DNA of 17,500 nucleotides, taken from Chondrilla cf. caribensis. Its lineage: Eukaryota > Porifera > Demospongiae > Chondrillida > Chondrillidae. This document shows positions 8,401 through 16,924 of the stretch, one piece after another. Where the stretch lies: NCBI GenBank assembly GCA_964020155.1, contig OZ026557.1, positions 4,441,466-4,458,965 on the forward strand, in the 5' to 3' direction. Position 1 is the stretch's first letter. Every line of letters starts with the position of its first letter. The notes beneath the pieces are model-generated. The model saw nothing but the letters and a program-made list of their open reading frames with translations, made no database searches and was not told the DNA's origin. Position numbers and translations under genes: made by a program.

Positions 8401-10503
8401 TACTCCAGCCTATGTGAGTACATATACTACCTGTTATGTGTCATACTCTTCAATAGGTACTGTATATTCGGGCTGGTCTTGGGACAGACCTAGTAGTTAT
8501 CGTACACTGTAACCTGTATATAAGGGCTGGTCTTGGGACAGACCTAGTAGTTATCGTACACTGTAACCTGTATATAAGGGCTGGTCTTGGGACAGACCTA
8601 GTAGTTATCGTACACTGTAACCTGTATATAAGGGCTGGTCTTGGGACAGACCTAGTAGTTATCGTACACTGTAACCTGTATATAAGGGCTGGTCTTGGGA
8701 CAGACCTAGTAGTTATCGTACACTGTAACCTGTATATAAGGGCTGGTCTTGGGGCAGACCTAGTACGTAGTTGTCGTACACTGTAACCTGTATATAAGGG
8801 CTGGTCTTGGGACAGACCTACGTAGTACGTAGTTATCGTACACTGTAACCTGTATATAAGGGCTGGTCTTGGGACACAAACTATGTAGTAGCTGTCATCC
8901 TCTGTATATTGTGTACAATGGCTGACTGTTGTAGCCAACCTACATACGTACACAGTGTTACACACACACGTAAGGCACTTTATACTGTTTGGCTCTCCCC
9001 AGTTCCCAATGAGCAACTCGTGATATCAAAGGAGAGGGCTGCGGGGTCCTACCATCTCTCTGCATACATCATGGCTAAGATGCTGAGTGAAGACCCTTTG
9101 GAGCTTCTGCTTCCAGTGGGATACTCGATATTCGTGTTCCCCATAGCGGGCATCCTACAGCCGGGAGCATTCTTTGGGATCGTGTTTATAATCCTGGTTC
9201 ACAGTGTGTTCTGCCAGGTATGTACTTTCTCTTTAAACTGGTATTGAATGTACGTATGTACTGTGTGTATTGTGTGTACTGTGTGTACTGTATGTATTGT
9301 GTGTACTGTGTGTACTGTATGTACTGTGTGTATTGTGTGTACTGTGTGTACTGTATGTACTGTGTGTACTGTGTGTACTGTGTGTATTGTGTGTACTGTG
9401 TGTACTGTATGTATTGTGTGTACTGTGTGTACTGTATGTACTGTGTGTATTGTGTGTACTGTGTGTACTGTATGTACTGTGTGTACTGTGTGTATTGTGT
9501 GTACTGTGTGTACTGTATGTACTGTGTGTACTGTGTGTATTGTGTGTATTGTGTGTACTGTGTGTACTGTGTGTACTGTATGTACTGTGCGTACTGTGTG
9601 TACTGTGTGTACTGTGTGTACTGTGTGTACTTTATGTACTGTATGTACTGTATGTACTACATGTGTGTACTCTATGTACTTTGTGTATTACATGTACTGT
9701 GTGTACTTTGTGTATTGTATGTTCTGTATGTACTGTGCGTACTACATGTACTGCATGTACTGTGTACTGTACTTAATGCTATGTTTACCCCACTGTAGTC
9801 CATGGCGTACTTGGTGGGGGCCACTCTTCTCAACACTCCTCGTGCTCTCACCACTTGTGTGATTTTAATGCTTGGATTCCTTCTCTTTGGTGGATACTTT
9901 GCTCCCAACATTCCACACTGGTTGACTCCTGTCAGCTACCTCTCTCCTGTTTCTTATGGGTTTCAAGCTATGCTCCAAGTATATTTTGCTTCTGGTGTAC
10001 ATTACAGGTGTGTGTGTGTGGGGGGGGGGGGGGGGTTCTGCACCTGTGTATATGTTTGCATGGTTGTACATTTTTGCATGTTTGCTTGCCATGCGTGCAC
10101 AAATGCACATACAGAGTGAACATTGTGTGCACTATAAAGTAATCTTGAATGTAAGAGAACATTCACACCTACATTACATCAATTGTTTTAATGAGTTTTG
10201 TTATTTCAGTGTTTGCACACAATGCAAATCAATTTTTGTTCCACATACTTCACTCAATGGTAATTCAACGTGTTTCACAGGTGCAATATGGATGCTTCTC
10301 AGTATACAATCTGCCTGGATGCAAACTCCACGCTACCCACCAACACCACCATGTTCATCCCAGCAAGCGACATCCTCCAGTTCAACAATGTGACTGTTCA
10401 TCTGGGTGTGAATGTGGCTGTTCTCCTCGTAGTGGGATTGTTGTTCAGATTCTTGACTTATCTTGCTCTGAGGTTCCTCCATCGCAAGAAGAGACCTCAA
10501 TGA
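4851..10503 (+). CDS. ABCG-family half-transporter, 12 coding exons, 737 aa predicted
   Basis: Exons: 4851-4989, 5240-5409, 5614-5670, 6373-6421, 6603-6703, 6779-6940, 7010-7103, 7167-7819, 8105-8246, 9003-9217, 9799-10007, 10281-10503. All introns are GT-AG and the frame is continuous (2214 nt). Order is ABCG-type: nucleotide-binding domain, linker, then six helices. Walker A GPSGGGKT is at 44-51 and is completed only by splicing exons 1 and 2. Q-loop LQSD is at 87-90, signature LSGGE at 148-152, Walker [14 protein letters not shown] at 168-180 and the H-loop His at 206 in TSIHQPSSQ. The connecting region [13 protein letters not shown] precedes helix 1 (about 470-488). The large loop before helix 6 carries Cys residues and NST, NTT and NVT glycosylation sites. 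[13 protein letters not shown] and [14 protein letters not shown] recall plant ABCG14/21/22-type and related invertebrate members. As a half-transporter it should dimerise; substrate unknown. The 258-445 linker is unusually long. Confidence 0.92.
4977..5082 (+). repeat. 31-bp tandem repeat (three copies plus a fourth degenerate) across the exon 1 donor
   Basis: Units begin at 4977, 5008, 5039 and 5070. Each of the first three reads ATGGGCCCCAGTGGTGCGTG and continues TAGGGGTCGT. The fourth keeps ATGGGTTTCAGTGGTGTA. The unit contains the last codons of exon 1 (MGPS) and the splice donor, so three near-identical donors plus a weaker fourth lie in a row. Only the first, after 4989, gives the expected Walker A frame. 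Confidence 0.9.
5167..5212. repeat. (GT)23 microsatellite in ABCG intron 1
   Basis: An uninterrupted GT run of 46 bp ends 27 bp before the intron 1 acceptor CCTCCTAG (5232-5239). Confidence 0.95.
5411..5574. repeat. (TG)n and degenerate TGTGTATG repeat in ABCG intron 2
   Basis: The donor GTGAGT at 5410 runs straight into about 60 bp of perfect TG. Imperfect TGTATGTG, GGTGTG and similar blocks follow to about 5574. Confidence 0.9.
5848..6061. mobile_element. Non-autonomous MITE, ~214 bp, in ABCG intron 3
   Basis: The left end GTATACCATATAGTGGGAAA continues as TCTTCGCGGGACAAAATTTT. The right end, read on the other strand, begins GTATACTGTGTAGCTGGAAA and continues TTTTCGCAGGACAAAATTTA. These are ~40-bp terminal inverted repeats with scattered mismatches. 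The interior is AT-rich and non-coding. Each end abuts GTA/TAC, consistent with a TA target duplication as in Tc1/mariner-type MITEs, although flank and element cannot be cleanly separated here. Confidence 0.7.
8470..8879. repeat. 54-bp minisatellite, eight copies, in ABCG intron 9
   Basis: Units start at 8470, 8524, 8578, 8632, 8686, 8740, 8798 and 8860. The first five steps are exactly 54 bp; later units carry TACGTAG insertions. Each unit has the hairpin GGTCTTGGGACAGACC (5-bp arms GGTCT/AGACC) followed by CGTACACTGTAACCTGTATA. As 54 is divisible by three, a long repetitive reading frame exists on the minus strand; it is an artefact. Confidence 0.95.
9247..9776. repeat. TGTGTACTG-type 9-bp repeat filling ABCG intron 10
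   Basis: The intron between exons 10 and 11 (9218-9798) is almost entirely 9-bp units: TGTGTACTG, TGTATGTACTG-like, TGTGTATTG and variants, decaying toward the 3' end. All three plus frames stay open across it because no stop arises in the repeat. None is a gene. Confidence 0.95.
10008..10035. repeat. (GT)n followed by a 16-base G run at the ABCG intron 11 donor
   Basis: The donor GTGTGTGTGTGTG continues directly into an unbroken G run (10020-10035). The length may be inaccurate, as homopolymers often are. Confidence 0.85.
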
Positions 10504-11026
10504 TTGTCAAATTTATCAACATGAATTAATTGATATCCACATGAATGAACAGAAGAAAGGAACATAATAATTTCTTATTGTCTGATTCCAATTTTATAAT
10601 TATTGATTGTAATTTATTCTGGCATCGGGATCAATCAATTTCTATTATATTCAGTAATGCAATCTCGGTAGAATAATACTATACATATTTTTGTGCACTC
10701 CTTTGGAAGTGCTTTACCCTTGTGGTCCTCAGCTTTATAGGTGATTTTATATACTGTAACATTAATTTTGTTGACGGTCACCACTGGATGTTCAGTGTCC
10801 ATATATAACAAATTTAATTCAAATACTGAACACTATAATAATTTTATATATAAAAAATGTGTTCACAAAAGTACAGTATATAATATCCATGTAAATACAT
10901 ACGTATATCGAGTGTAACATACCAGAAGTTGAAATAAAAATAGCATGCAACTCGAAAAAATTAAAAATTCCAACATATGCATGTATGTTCAGTGGTTGTA
11001 CTACAGGTCCCTTAGCTCTTTCTCTC
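10504..11026. other. Convergent 3' untranslated region between ABCG and receptor A
   Basis: This AT-rich spacer lies between the ABCG stop (10501-10503) and the receptor A stop (11027-11029, minus). A TTTATT at 10613-10618 gives AATAAA on the minus strand and could end the receptor A transcript. I see no clear AATAAA for the ABCG transcript. No coding sequence is seen. Confidence 0.5.
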
Positions 11027-13546
11027 TCATTCTCTTTCTTCATTCAATCTGTGGTATTTGTTCTGAATGAGGAGATCAGATTAATAATTCCAGCTAGCAG
11101 TAATAGTTTAAGAGGGGCATTACAAGAATATTCCAATATTCTATAACAAACATGGACAGTAATGAAGAAAACATTTACATACACAAGCAGATGGAATAAC
11201 AAACAAACAAACAAACAAGTCCATACATTTGAGGGTGATGTTCTCCTCCCACAGAGGTAGCAGGCAGTGATGGTGAAGACAACAAGCAAGACCACTATCA
11301 GAAGGAAGCTCCCTCCAGAAATCCTTGACAATAGATTGGAGCAAACATGTCAATGTTCACTAGTCCAAGTGACATTGCAACACTCATGTACACACAGTAC
11401 AGGTGTTATGAAGTCATCCTACAAATGATGTGTGCATGTCATTCACCCTATCAAGACTGAACTCTCCAGAGAGAGAGGGGCTTGATTTGCCATTGGACTG
11501 GTTTGGGTGGTGTTGAACACCCCACAGAGAATGTCTGTGGGCCAGTTGAACCGATAGAAACACTCTTCTTGAAGAGGATTCTGTTGTATATACATTGGAC
11601 TACCCTGTGAGGGAGAATATAGAGATTTAATACATTACATCATAGTAAGTGTATGACAAGGGGAAGGACCAAGGTAACACCTTGCACTGTATGACACGGA
11701 TACTTACTGGTCCGGCACCTCTACTGCAGAAGAAGTAGATCTTCGATCTTCTTACAGTGTCGTCACACTCAAAGTGATAGCGATCTCCATACGTGTAGCT
11801 GAGCAGAATCCAGCCTTCATCTGTACAACACACACATATCACAAGGGGTTGGGGGTTGAGGGAATGCACACTACACTAGATGCAAATACCTTTAGTTTCT
11901 GTCACTTGAACATCAACATTCCCTCCCAGACAATGGAGGGAGACATCGCCATTAGGACTTATTCTCTTCTGAACAACATAACAATTATGCAAAGCGGTGG
12001 ACAAAGGTGTTACACACACTCCAACGTAGTATTCAAACATGTAACCATCCTCAATCCAAGTAAAATTGAAAACAGTGCTGTGGACACAGAAAGAAAGTGT
12101 AACATGTATAGGATAGTTCTCTAGTCTAAGAATTTGCCATCACAGCAATCGGCACATAACACACCAACTCACGCTTGTGCTGACAGTTTCAACAGTCCTG
12201 AACTAGCAAGTACAGACTTGTCTCCACTCCATCCTGTACAGGCATCATTCTGGATGGGATAGGGACCGCTGGTGTTACCTGAGGGGGCTGCAGTGTTGAT
12301 TATTTTTACACCTGGTCCATTCGTGATAAGATGGAATGTCTAATAAAACAAAGACACATCGAGATACGTATCAAAGGCGTTAGAGTATCTATGATGATAT
12401 ACATATGTATGAAAGTACATTATTCTTCACCCACTCGTCACACCACACAAACTCACATAGGTCTCACTGGGGTTTTCTGAATCAAACACTAAACTTGGCT
12501 CTTCGACCGTTGCATTGTAAATAAAATCCACAAAGGCCTTTCTGACATCATTTCCCAAATTGTAGGCAACACGCATTGAGAGGTAGCTGGATTTGGGGTC
12601 GTATTTGGTGATGGTGTACTGGGCTGTATCCAAACTCGCTACCCCTGTGGTAGGATGGAGAGGACTGCCAGCAGCTCCTTCACAGATCTGTGGAAACAAG
12701 ACAGAGAGAGGGAGTACTGGTTGATACTTAAAATAAAATGGCTACCCTGATTACTGATTATTGATTTTATACCAGCATATTTAGATCAAAAAATACACAG
12801 CTGAGTGCATATCAACACAAGCAAACAACCACTCCTTCTGTGACCTCTTCTGTGTTCAATAGATTTTTAGTCAGAGTTTGAGACACATAGTCAAAATGCC
12901 CTATAGGAATGTCCTTAACCACAACGATGATGCAACTATCAATTCCAGTTTCAAATTCTTGCACTATCAACTTCATTAAAATAAGCATCCAGTGTTGGTG
13001 GTTCTTGACTGTAGCTGTAAAACTATCTTAAGAGATTATCCAGTAACTCAGGAAGACCCCATATTTGGAATTCGGTAAAATCTTCCACACACTACAATTC
13101 AATACCATTAAATATAGCCAATAGAATATACTCACATAACCGACTGTCAAGGAGTACGATAGTGTAATTATTACTTATTAATTCGTTGAAGCTATTTAAC
13201 GAAATGAAAGAAACAAACTAGACTCACAGCACATTTCCCAGACTGGCAAGGATTACCACACTCCAATCCCCTGCAGGGGTCGTACTTGAACGTGGAGTAT
13301 ATTCTAGACAGCAGACATACATCGTGGTAACAGATCGAGTAGATTCACAGTTCAATTGAAGTCAACACACCGTGGGTCCACAACAGCGGAAAGGGGACCG
13401 TTGAGAAACAAGGGAGAAATGTCCACAAAACCTTCAGGTCCGTCGCTTAAAATACATCTGCAAGGAAAAGTACTATCCGTGGTACATTTGATGCCATTTG
13501 AAAACTGAAAGGAGGCCAGAAATAGCACAACCAGAAGAAAGCCCAT
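11027..13546 (-). CDS. Receptor A: MRH-like (mannose-6-phosphate receptor homology) type I membrane protein, 413 aa
   Basis: Minus-strand exons: 13371-13546, 13228-13303, 12457-12687, 12173-12339, 11890-12077, 11708-11820, 11447-11604, 11227-11323, 11027-11062. The frame is continuous (1242 nt). A signal peptide (about 1-18) is followed by PCRC and VDISPLF, then by a first MRH-like module reaching TYTFHLITNG. The second module (about 200-345) has YYVGVCV, CYVVQ, ILLSYTYGD, VRRSKIYFFC and the hallmark ECFYRFNWPTDILC. One helix (about 375-397) and a 16-residue cytosolic tail follow, with YHRL at 405-408. Known MRH lectins bind mannose-type glycans through Q, R, E and Y. Here Q253, R303, E330/E331 and Y334 are candidates. 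The first module lacks several cysteines. It is probably a sorting receptor in the Golgi/endosome route; the family call rests on motif pattern. Weaker sites are the donors GTATTT and GTATGG. Confidence 0.8.
12684..12915. repeat. Receptor A intron 2 segment duplicated at 17264-17500
   Basis: From AGATCTGTGGAA through TACTGGTTGATACTT and CAGATTTTTAGTCAGAGTTTGAGACACA (split by a few substitutions), this stretch matches 17264-17500 in the same orientation. It includes the exon 3 acceptor of receptor A. Confidence 0.8.
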
Positions 13547-13583
13547 CGTTTACAGTTTTAACTCCTTTCCATTGAGCTACAGT

Positions 13584-13628
13584 GGTGACGCAATACAATA
13601 TGAGCTCACGTGATAGTATTGCATCACC
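13584..13628. promoter_or_regulatory. Near-palindrome with CACGTG E-box upstream of receptor A
   Basis: GGTGACGCAATAC (13584-13596) is mirrored by GTATTGCATCACC (13616-13628), 13-bp arms with one mismatch. The spacer contains TCACGTGA (13606-13613). The site is 38-82 bp upstream of the receptor A ATG on the minus strand, a promoter-proximal place. TCACGTGA fits the core of the CLEAR/TFEB-MITF site. Function is inferred. Confidence 0.45.
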
Positions 13629-13724
13629 CAAATGACGAGGAACACGGGATCGCCTGCGGCATGCCGCGCGGCCTTTTACTCTCGTTCGCGGACCAACACC
13701 CGACTACAAGCATACAGGATGATG

Positions 13725-13840
13725 ATGTTGGCTCATCTTGCTCTGAGGTTCCTTCACAGCACGGTGAGACCTTTGTGATAGTCAAAGTCAGCAGCAAGAA
13801 TGAATTGACAACCAAAATTAATGAATAAACAGTGGCTCAT
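13725..13840 (+). pseudogene. Relic of an ABCG last exon and 3' UTR
   Basis: CATCTTGCTCTGAGGTTCCT at 13734 matches the ABCG final exon near 10458 (TATCTTGCTCTGAGGTTCCT). The local translation HLALRFLHSTVRPL plus stop (TGA 13776-13778) parallels the [14 protein letters not shown] plus stop of the intact gene. Similarity continues into the 3' UTR (GAATGAATTGA, AATTAATGAATAAACAG). Sequence upstream of about 13716 shows no further ABCG similarity, so only the extreme 3' end survives. An AATAAA is at 13824-13829. Confidence 0.65.
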
Positions 13841-14095
13841 CTTTATTTACAATCATCCGTTGCAATTATGATGATAGCATTTAATTTAATACTATATCAA
13901 ACATGTGCATTATTATCCTTGACTGAGACACAATCTATAAGCCCTGAATTCAAACATTATTGAATTATAAACACAATATTATATATTCGGAGCAAGAATG
14001 AATGAAAAGCCAATGTTGAAATAAAAAAATGTCAATAATATGGTCAAACTTTTAACATCCCACCTACAACACTAAACAAACAAGAACTGAAATGG
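13841..14095. other. 3' region of receptor B
   Basis: AT-rich sequence without coding potential. TTTATT at 13842-13847 gives AATAAA on the minus strand, about 250 bp past the receptor B stop, a plausible polyadenylation signal. TTGAAATAAAAA near 14016 resembles TTGAAATAAAAA at about 10928 in the receptor A 3' region. Confidence 0.45.
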
Positions 14096-15107
14096 TCATC
14101 TATCACCAAGTGATGGTTCTTCTGTTGCAACACTGTCAGGTTGTTGTTGTTGGTCCTATGAATTGAGCAACAAACATTACACAAAGCTTATGGGTTGGTG
14201 TAAACAATTTTCTCACCAAGTCAACTGAACGTCTGGTTCTTTCTCTTCTACACAAATAGCACGTTGATACGGTCACTCCAACAGTGACCAGGAGGAGGAG
14301 GACAAGGACACTTCCACTCATTCTGTACAAAGAACACAAAGTACAATAGCACATCCTGTACACTACGACCACTGCATGGAGGGACATCTCACACTCACCC
14401 CAGGAGTATGGAGGAGGGATTCAAGGATGAGGGGCTACCTCCACTGGGTGAGGTCAAGTTGGGACAGGCTAAATGAGTAGGCCAAATGAACTGGTACCTA
14501 CAAACAGAATTGAATTCATTCTCTGGATACAATGGTAATGGGGCCTAATGGAGGAATAAAAATAACCACCAGATGAGTTGGTAGGGCAAAGCTGTTCACA
14601 CAACTAGTACTGTTGAGAGAAGAAGGAACACCAGGTCTCCTAACCTCACTGTACACTCACAGCTTGATCACGATGATCACAAGTGAACAGTATCTCGGTC
14701 ACTGTGTATCCTTTACAATCGTCAATGTAGTCACTGAAAGGATACCTCAACAACATCCAACCTTGATCTGATTTAAGAAATGAGAATACATCACTTGTGA
14801 TGGAATTATGCTATAAAGTCACTTAATAACACAAGGCTGACCTCTCTGCTCAACAAACTCTGCCTGAATACCTCTTCCAATGCACTGGTTCTCATGGTCA
14901 AAGCTATTATATGCTCTCCGCACAGCATAGCAATCCTCTGAAGTACCTGAGTCTTTGAGTGGGTTTACACACACTCCCAGATAGTACTCGGAAGAGTACA
15001 TGGAGTAGGTGGAGTTGAGACTGACTCTGTAAGCGGTGCAAATACAGTATACAACAACTGCTAAACACATACATATACATGTACATATGTACACATGCAA
15101 CACACGC

Positions 15108-15188
<81 letters not shown>

Positions 15189-15472
15189 TCTCTCACACAT
15201 ACACAGGTGCAGCCAAGCCCAGCAGTCCCACTTGATCAAGAAATGGTCTCTCTCCATGCCATCCAGCACACACATCATGCTCAATAGAGTAAGGTCCAAC
15301 TGTGTCGACCTCATTGAATATCAATGGCTTCACATATTTACTCTCAACCTTCAGCTCCTAAGGATAACAATAACAACACTGCTTCAGCTTTTATGTGTGT
15401 TACTGCTTGTGCTTGTATGTATCTGTTATTGTGTGTGAATGTGTGCATGCATGAGTGTGCTTGTGTTTTTAC

Positions 15473-15514
<42 letters not shown>

Positions 15515-16366
15515 CTGTATAAGTCTTTGTGCATATGTAATACTTGTATGTACGCATGTATGCATACACAGGTGCACTAAACATCCTAATATTCACGCAC
15601 AGACTACATCCACATATTATGTTAAATGTACCCATTGATGCTTGCAAACAACTCACCACACCGTCTCGGGCAATGGGGCCAACATAAAAAGGACCAAGAG
15701 CTACTAAGTCCACCTTATGGTTTACGGCAGGTTGATAAGCGAAGGTGACCAGAGCGTCATGATCGCCACCCTCACTGAAGTATTTGAGGTCAAACTGAAA
15801 CCTGTCCTCATTTGGAAGAAATTCAGAAAATTCAAATTCTCTTGTCTCTGTTCCAATGCTTCCGTAGCGAAATTTTTGTGAATAATCTCGATACGTTACC
15901 TATGGTGAATAAACAGAGTAGATAACATAATAATTATTATAATATTATTTTGAAAATTAATAATATTATTACAATTGAGATAATAAATCATTGAATCAGA
16001 ATGTTAATTGTTTGAAGACTAGTAGTAGATAGGATCTGAAAGTTCCATTTTCTTACCGCGTATTTGTTTTTCTCAGTAACACAAGGGTTGAATTCAAGGG
16101 TAAATAAGCTAAAGTATAGGAGATGAAACAAAAGTGAAGACGAAACCTAAGTAAACGTAACGGATTCAGAGGTTACGAACGTACTCGCGGTAGTAGAGGG
16201 GACCGTCTTTGAAGATGGGCGAGAAGTCGACAATTCCACTGTAGCCTCCACTCAGAACGCACCTACAGGGGTTGTAGTCTTCTATTGTGCAGTTCACACC
16301 GCTTGTCCTCCTGACAGTGAGCAGCGAGAGGAACAAGAAGACGAGAGAAGAAATAGCGAACAACAT
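14096..16366 (-). CDS. Receptor B: paralogue of receptor A, MRH-like type I membrane protein, 411 aa
   Basis: Minus-strand exons: 16185-16366, 16057-16108, 15657-15899, 15203-15357, 14842-15026, 14661-14767, 14399-14544, 14217-14322, 14096-14155. The frame is continuous (1236 nt). Exon number and phases (2,0,0,2,1,0,2,0) equal those of receptor A, which confirms both models. A signal peptide (about 1-23) leads to NPCRCVLSGG, IVDFSPIFKDGPL and LEFNPCV. The second module shows YYLGVCV, CYAVR, TVTEILFTC and VCRYQFIWPTHLAC, then a helix (about 361-381) and a 30-residue tail rich in Arg and then Gln, ending EEPSLGDR. At the positions of Q253 and R303 of A, B has R247 and T294, so glycan binding by this module is doubtful. 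The tail lacks a YxxL signal. Glycosylation sites include NCT, NST and NLT. Introns 3 and 4 hold TG/CA repeats. Confidence 0.8.
15109..15186. repeat. (AC)39 microsatellite in receptor B intron 4
   Basis: A perfect AC run of 78 bp, only 10 bp from the intron 4 donor GTATGT (minus strand, 15197-15202). Confidence 0.95.
15479..15512. repeat. (GT)17 microsatellite in receptor B intron 3
   Basis: A perfect GT run of 34 bp, surrounded by degenerate TGTG and TATG sequence. Confidence 0.95.
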
Positions 16367-16400
16367 GAGTATCTGGGGTGGGCGTGGGCTTTAATTACGA

Positions 16401-16409
16401 TCACGTGAC
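16401..16409. promoter_or_regulatory. CLEAR-like E-box upstream of receptor B
   Basis: TCACGTGAC on the plus strand, GTCACGTGA on the coding strand, lies 35-43 bp upstream of the receptor B ATG. It matches nine of the ten bases of the CLEAR consensus GTCACGTGAC known from vertebrate TFEB targets. Receptor A has the same core at a similar distance. Confidence 0.45.
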
Positions 16410-16857
16410 GAGTCCCTGTTCATTGTGCGATGTTGCGGTAACCCTGTTTGTGTCTTATGACAAGCTTGCAAGAGACCAAAGTTGTTGCATCGATCGTCCC
16501 ATCGTCATACGTGCATTCGAATATACGAGAAACTGATTTCTTAGTTGCAATGCCACTCAGTTGACTGGTCATATGTAAGCATTGATTCAATGAAGTACAC
16601 AGCAATATAATACACATAGATACAATGCAGCTACACCGTTTTACTTCTGCTGTACATACTATGATATACATCAATTGCAGCAGACATGCTATAAGTGTTC
16701 GAGATTTTATTATTATAGTCACATTAAATTCAACATCTCCCATCACACCTAACAGAGGATTGGGAGTATAAAAAGTAACAAACGATCGCATGACATCGTA
16801 CATGTTCACTATGTAGTCATTTACATCAACTGAAAAAAGTAGAAAAAAAGACAACAC
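16410..16857 (-). other. Spacer with possible unidentified minus-strand exon(s)
   Basis: A reading frame stays open on the minus strand from about 16845 to a stop at 16420. It follows a strong acceptor-like tract CTACTTTTTTCAG at about 16840-16852. The first part (DVNDYIVNMYDVMRSF, GDVEFNVT) and the last part (KKSVSRIFECTYDDGTIDA) look protein-like; the middle looks intronic. It shows no similarity to receptors A or B. It could be the 3' end of a gene whose other exons lie beyond the window, or chance. Confidence 0.25.
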
Positions 16858-16924
16858 AGAGGTTGGGGTTTACATGTATATATGTATCTGCTTTTAATAC
16901 AGGTCTCTTATAGCTCTTTCTCTT

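Noticed and set aside
8450..9016. 188-codon minus-strand frame with repeated [14 protein letters not shown]
   Set aside because: It arises because the 54-bp intronic minisatellite is a multiple of three, and it lies antisense within an ABCG intron.
9220..9862. Repetitive VCTVC/YCVYC proteins on the plus strand
   Set aside because: All three frames are open through the 9-bp TGTGTACTG repeat of intron 10; flanking ABCG exons explain the region.
13610..13828. 72-codon plus-strand frame ending in KINE
   Set aside because: It runs in a different frame from the ABCG relic it overlaps and shows no independent support.
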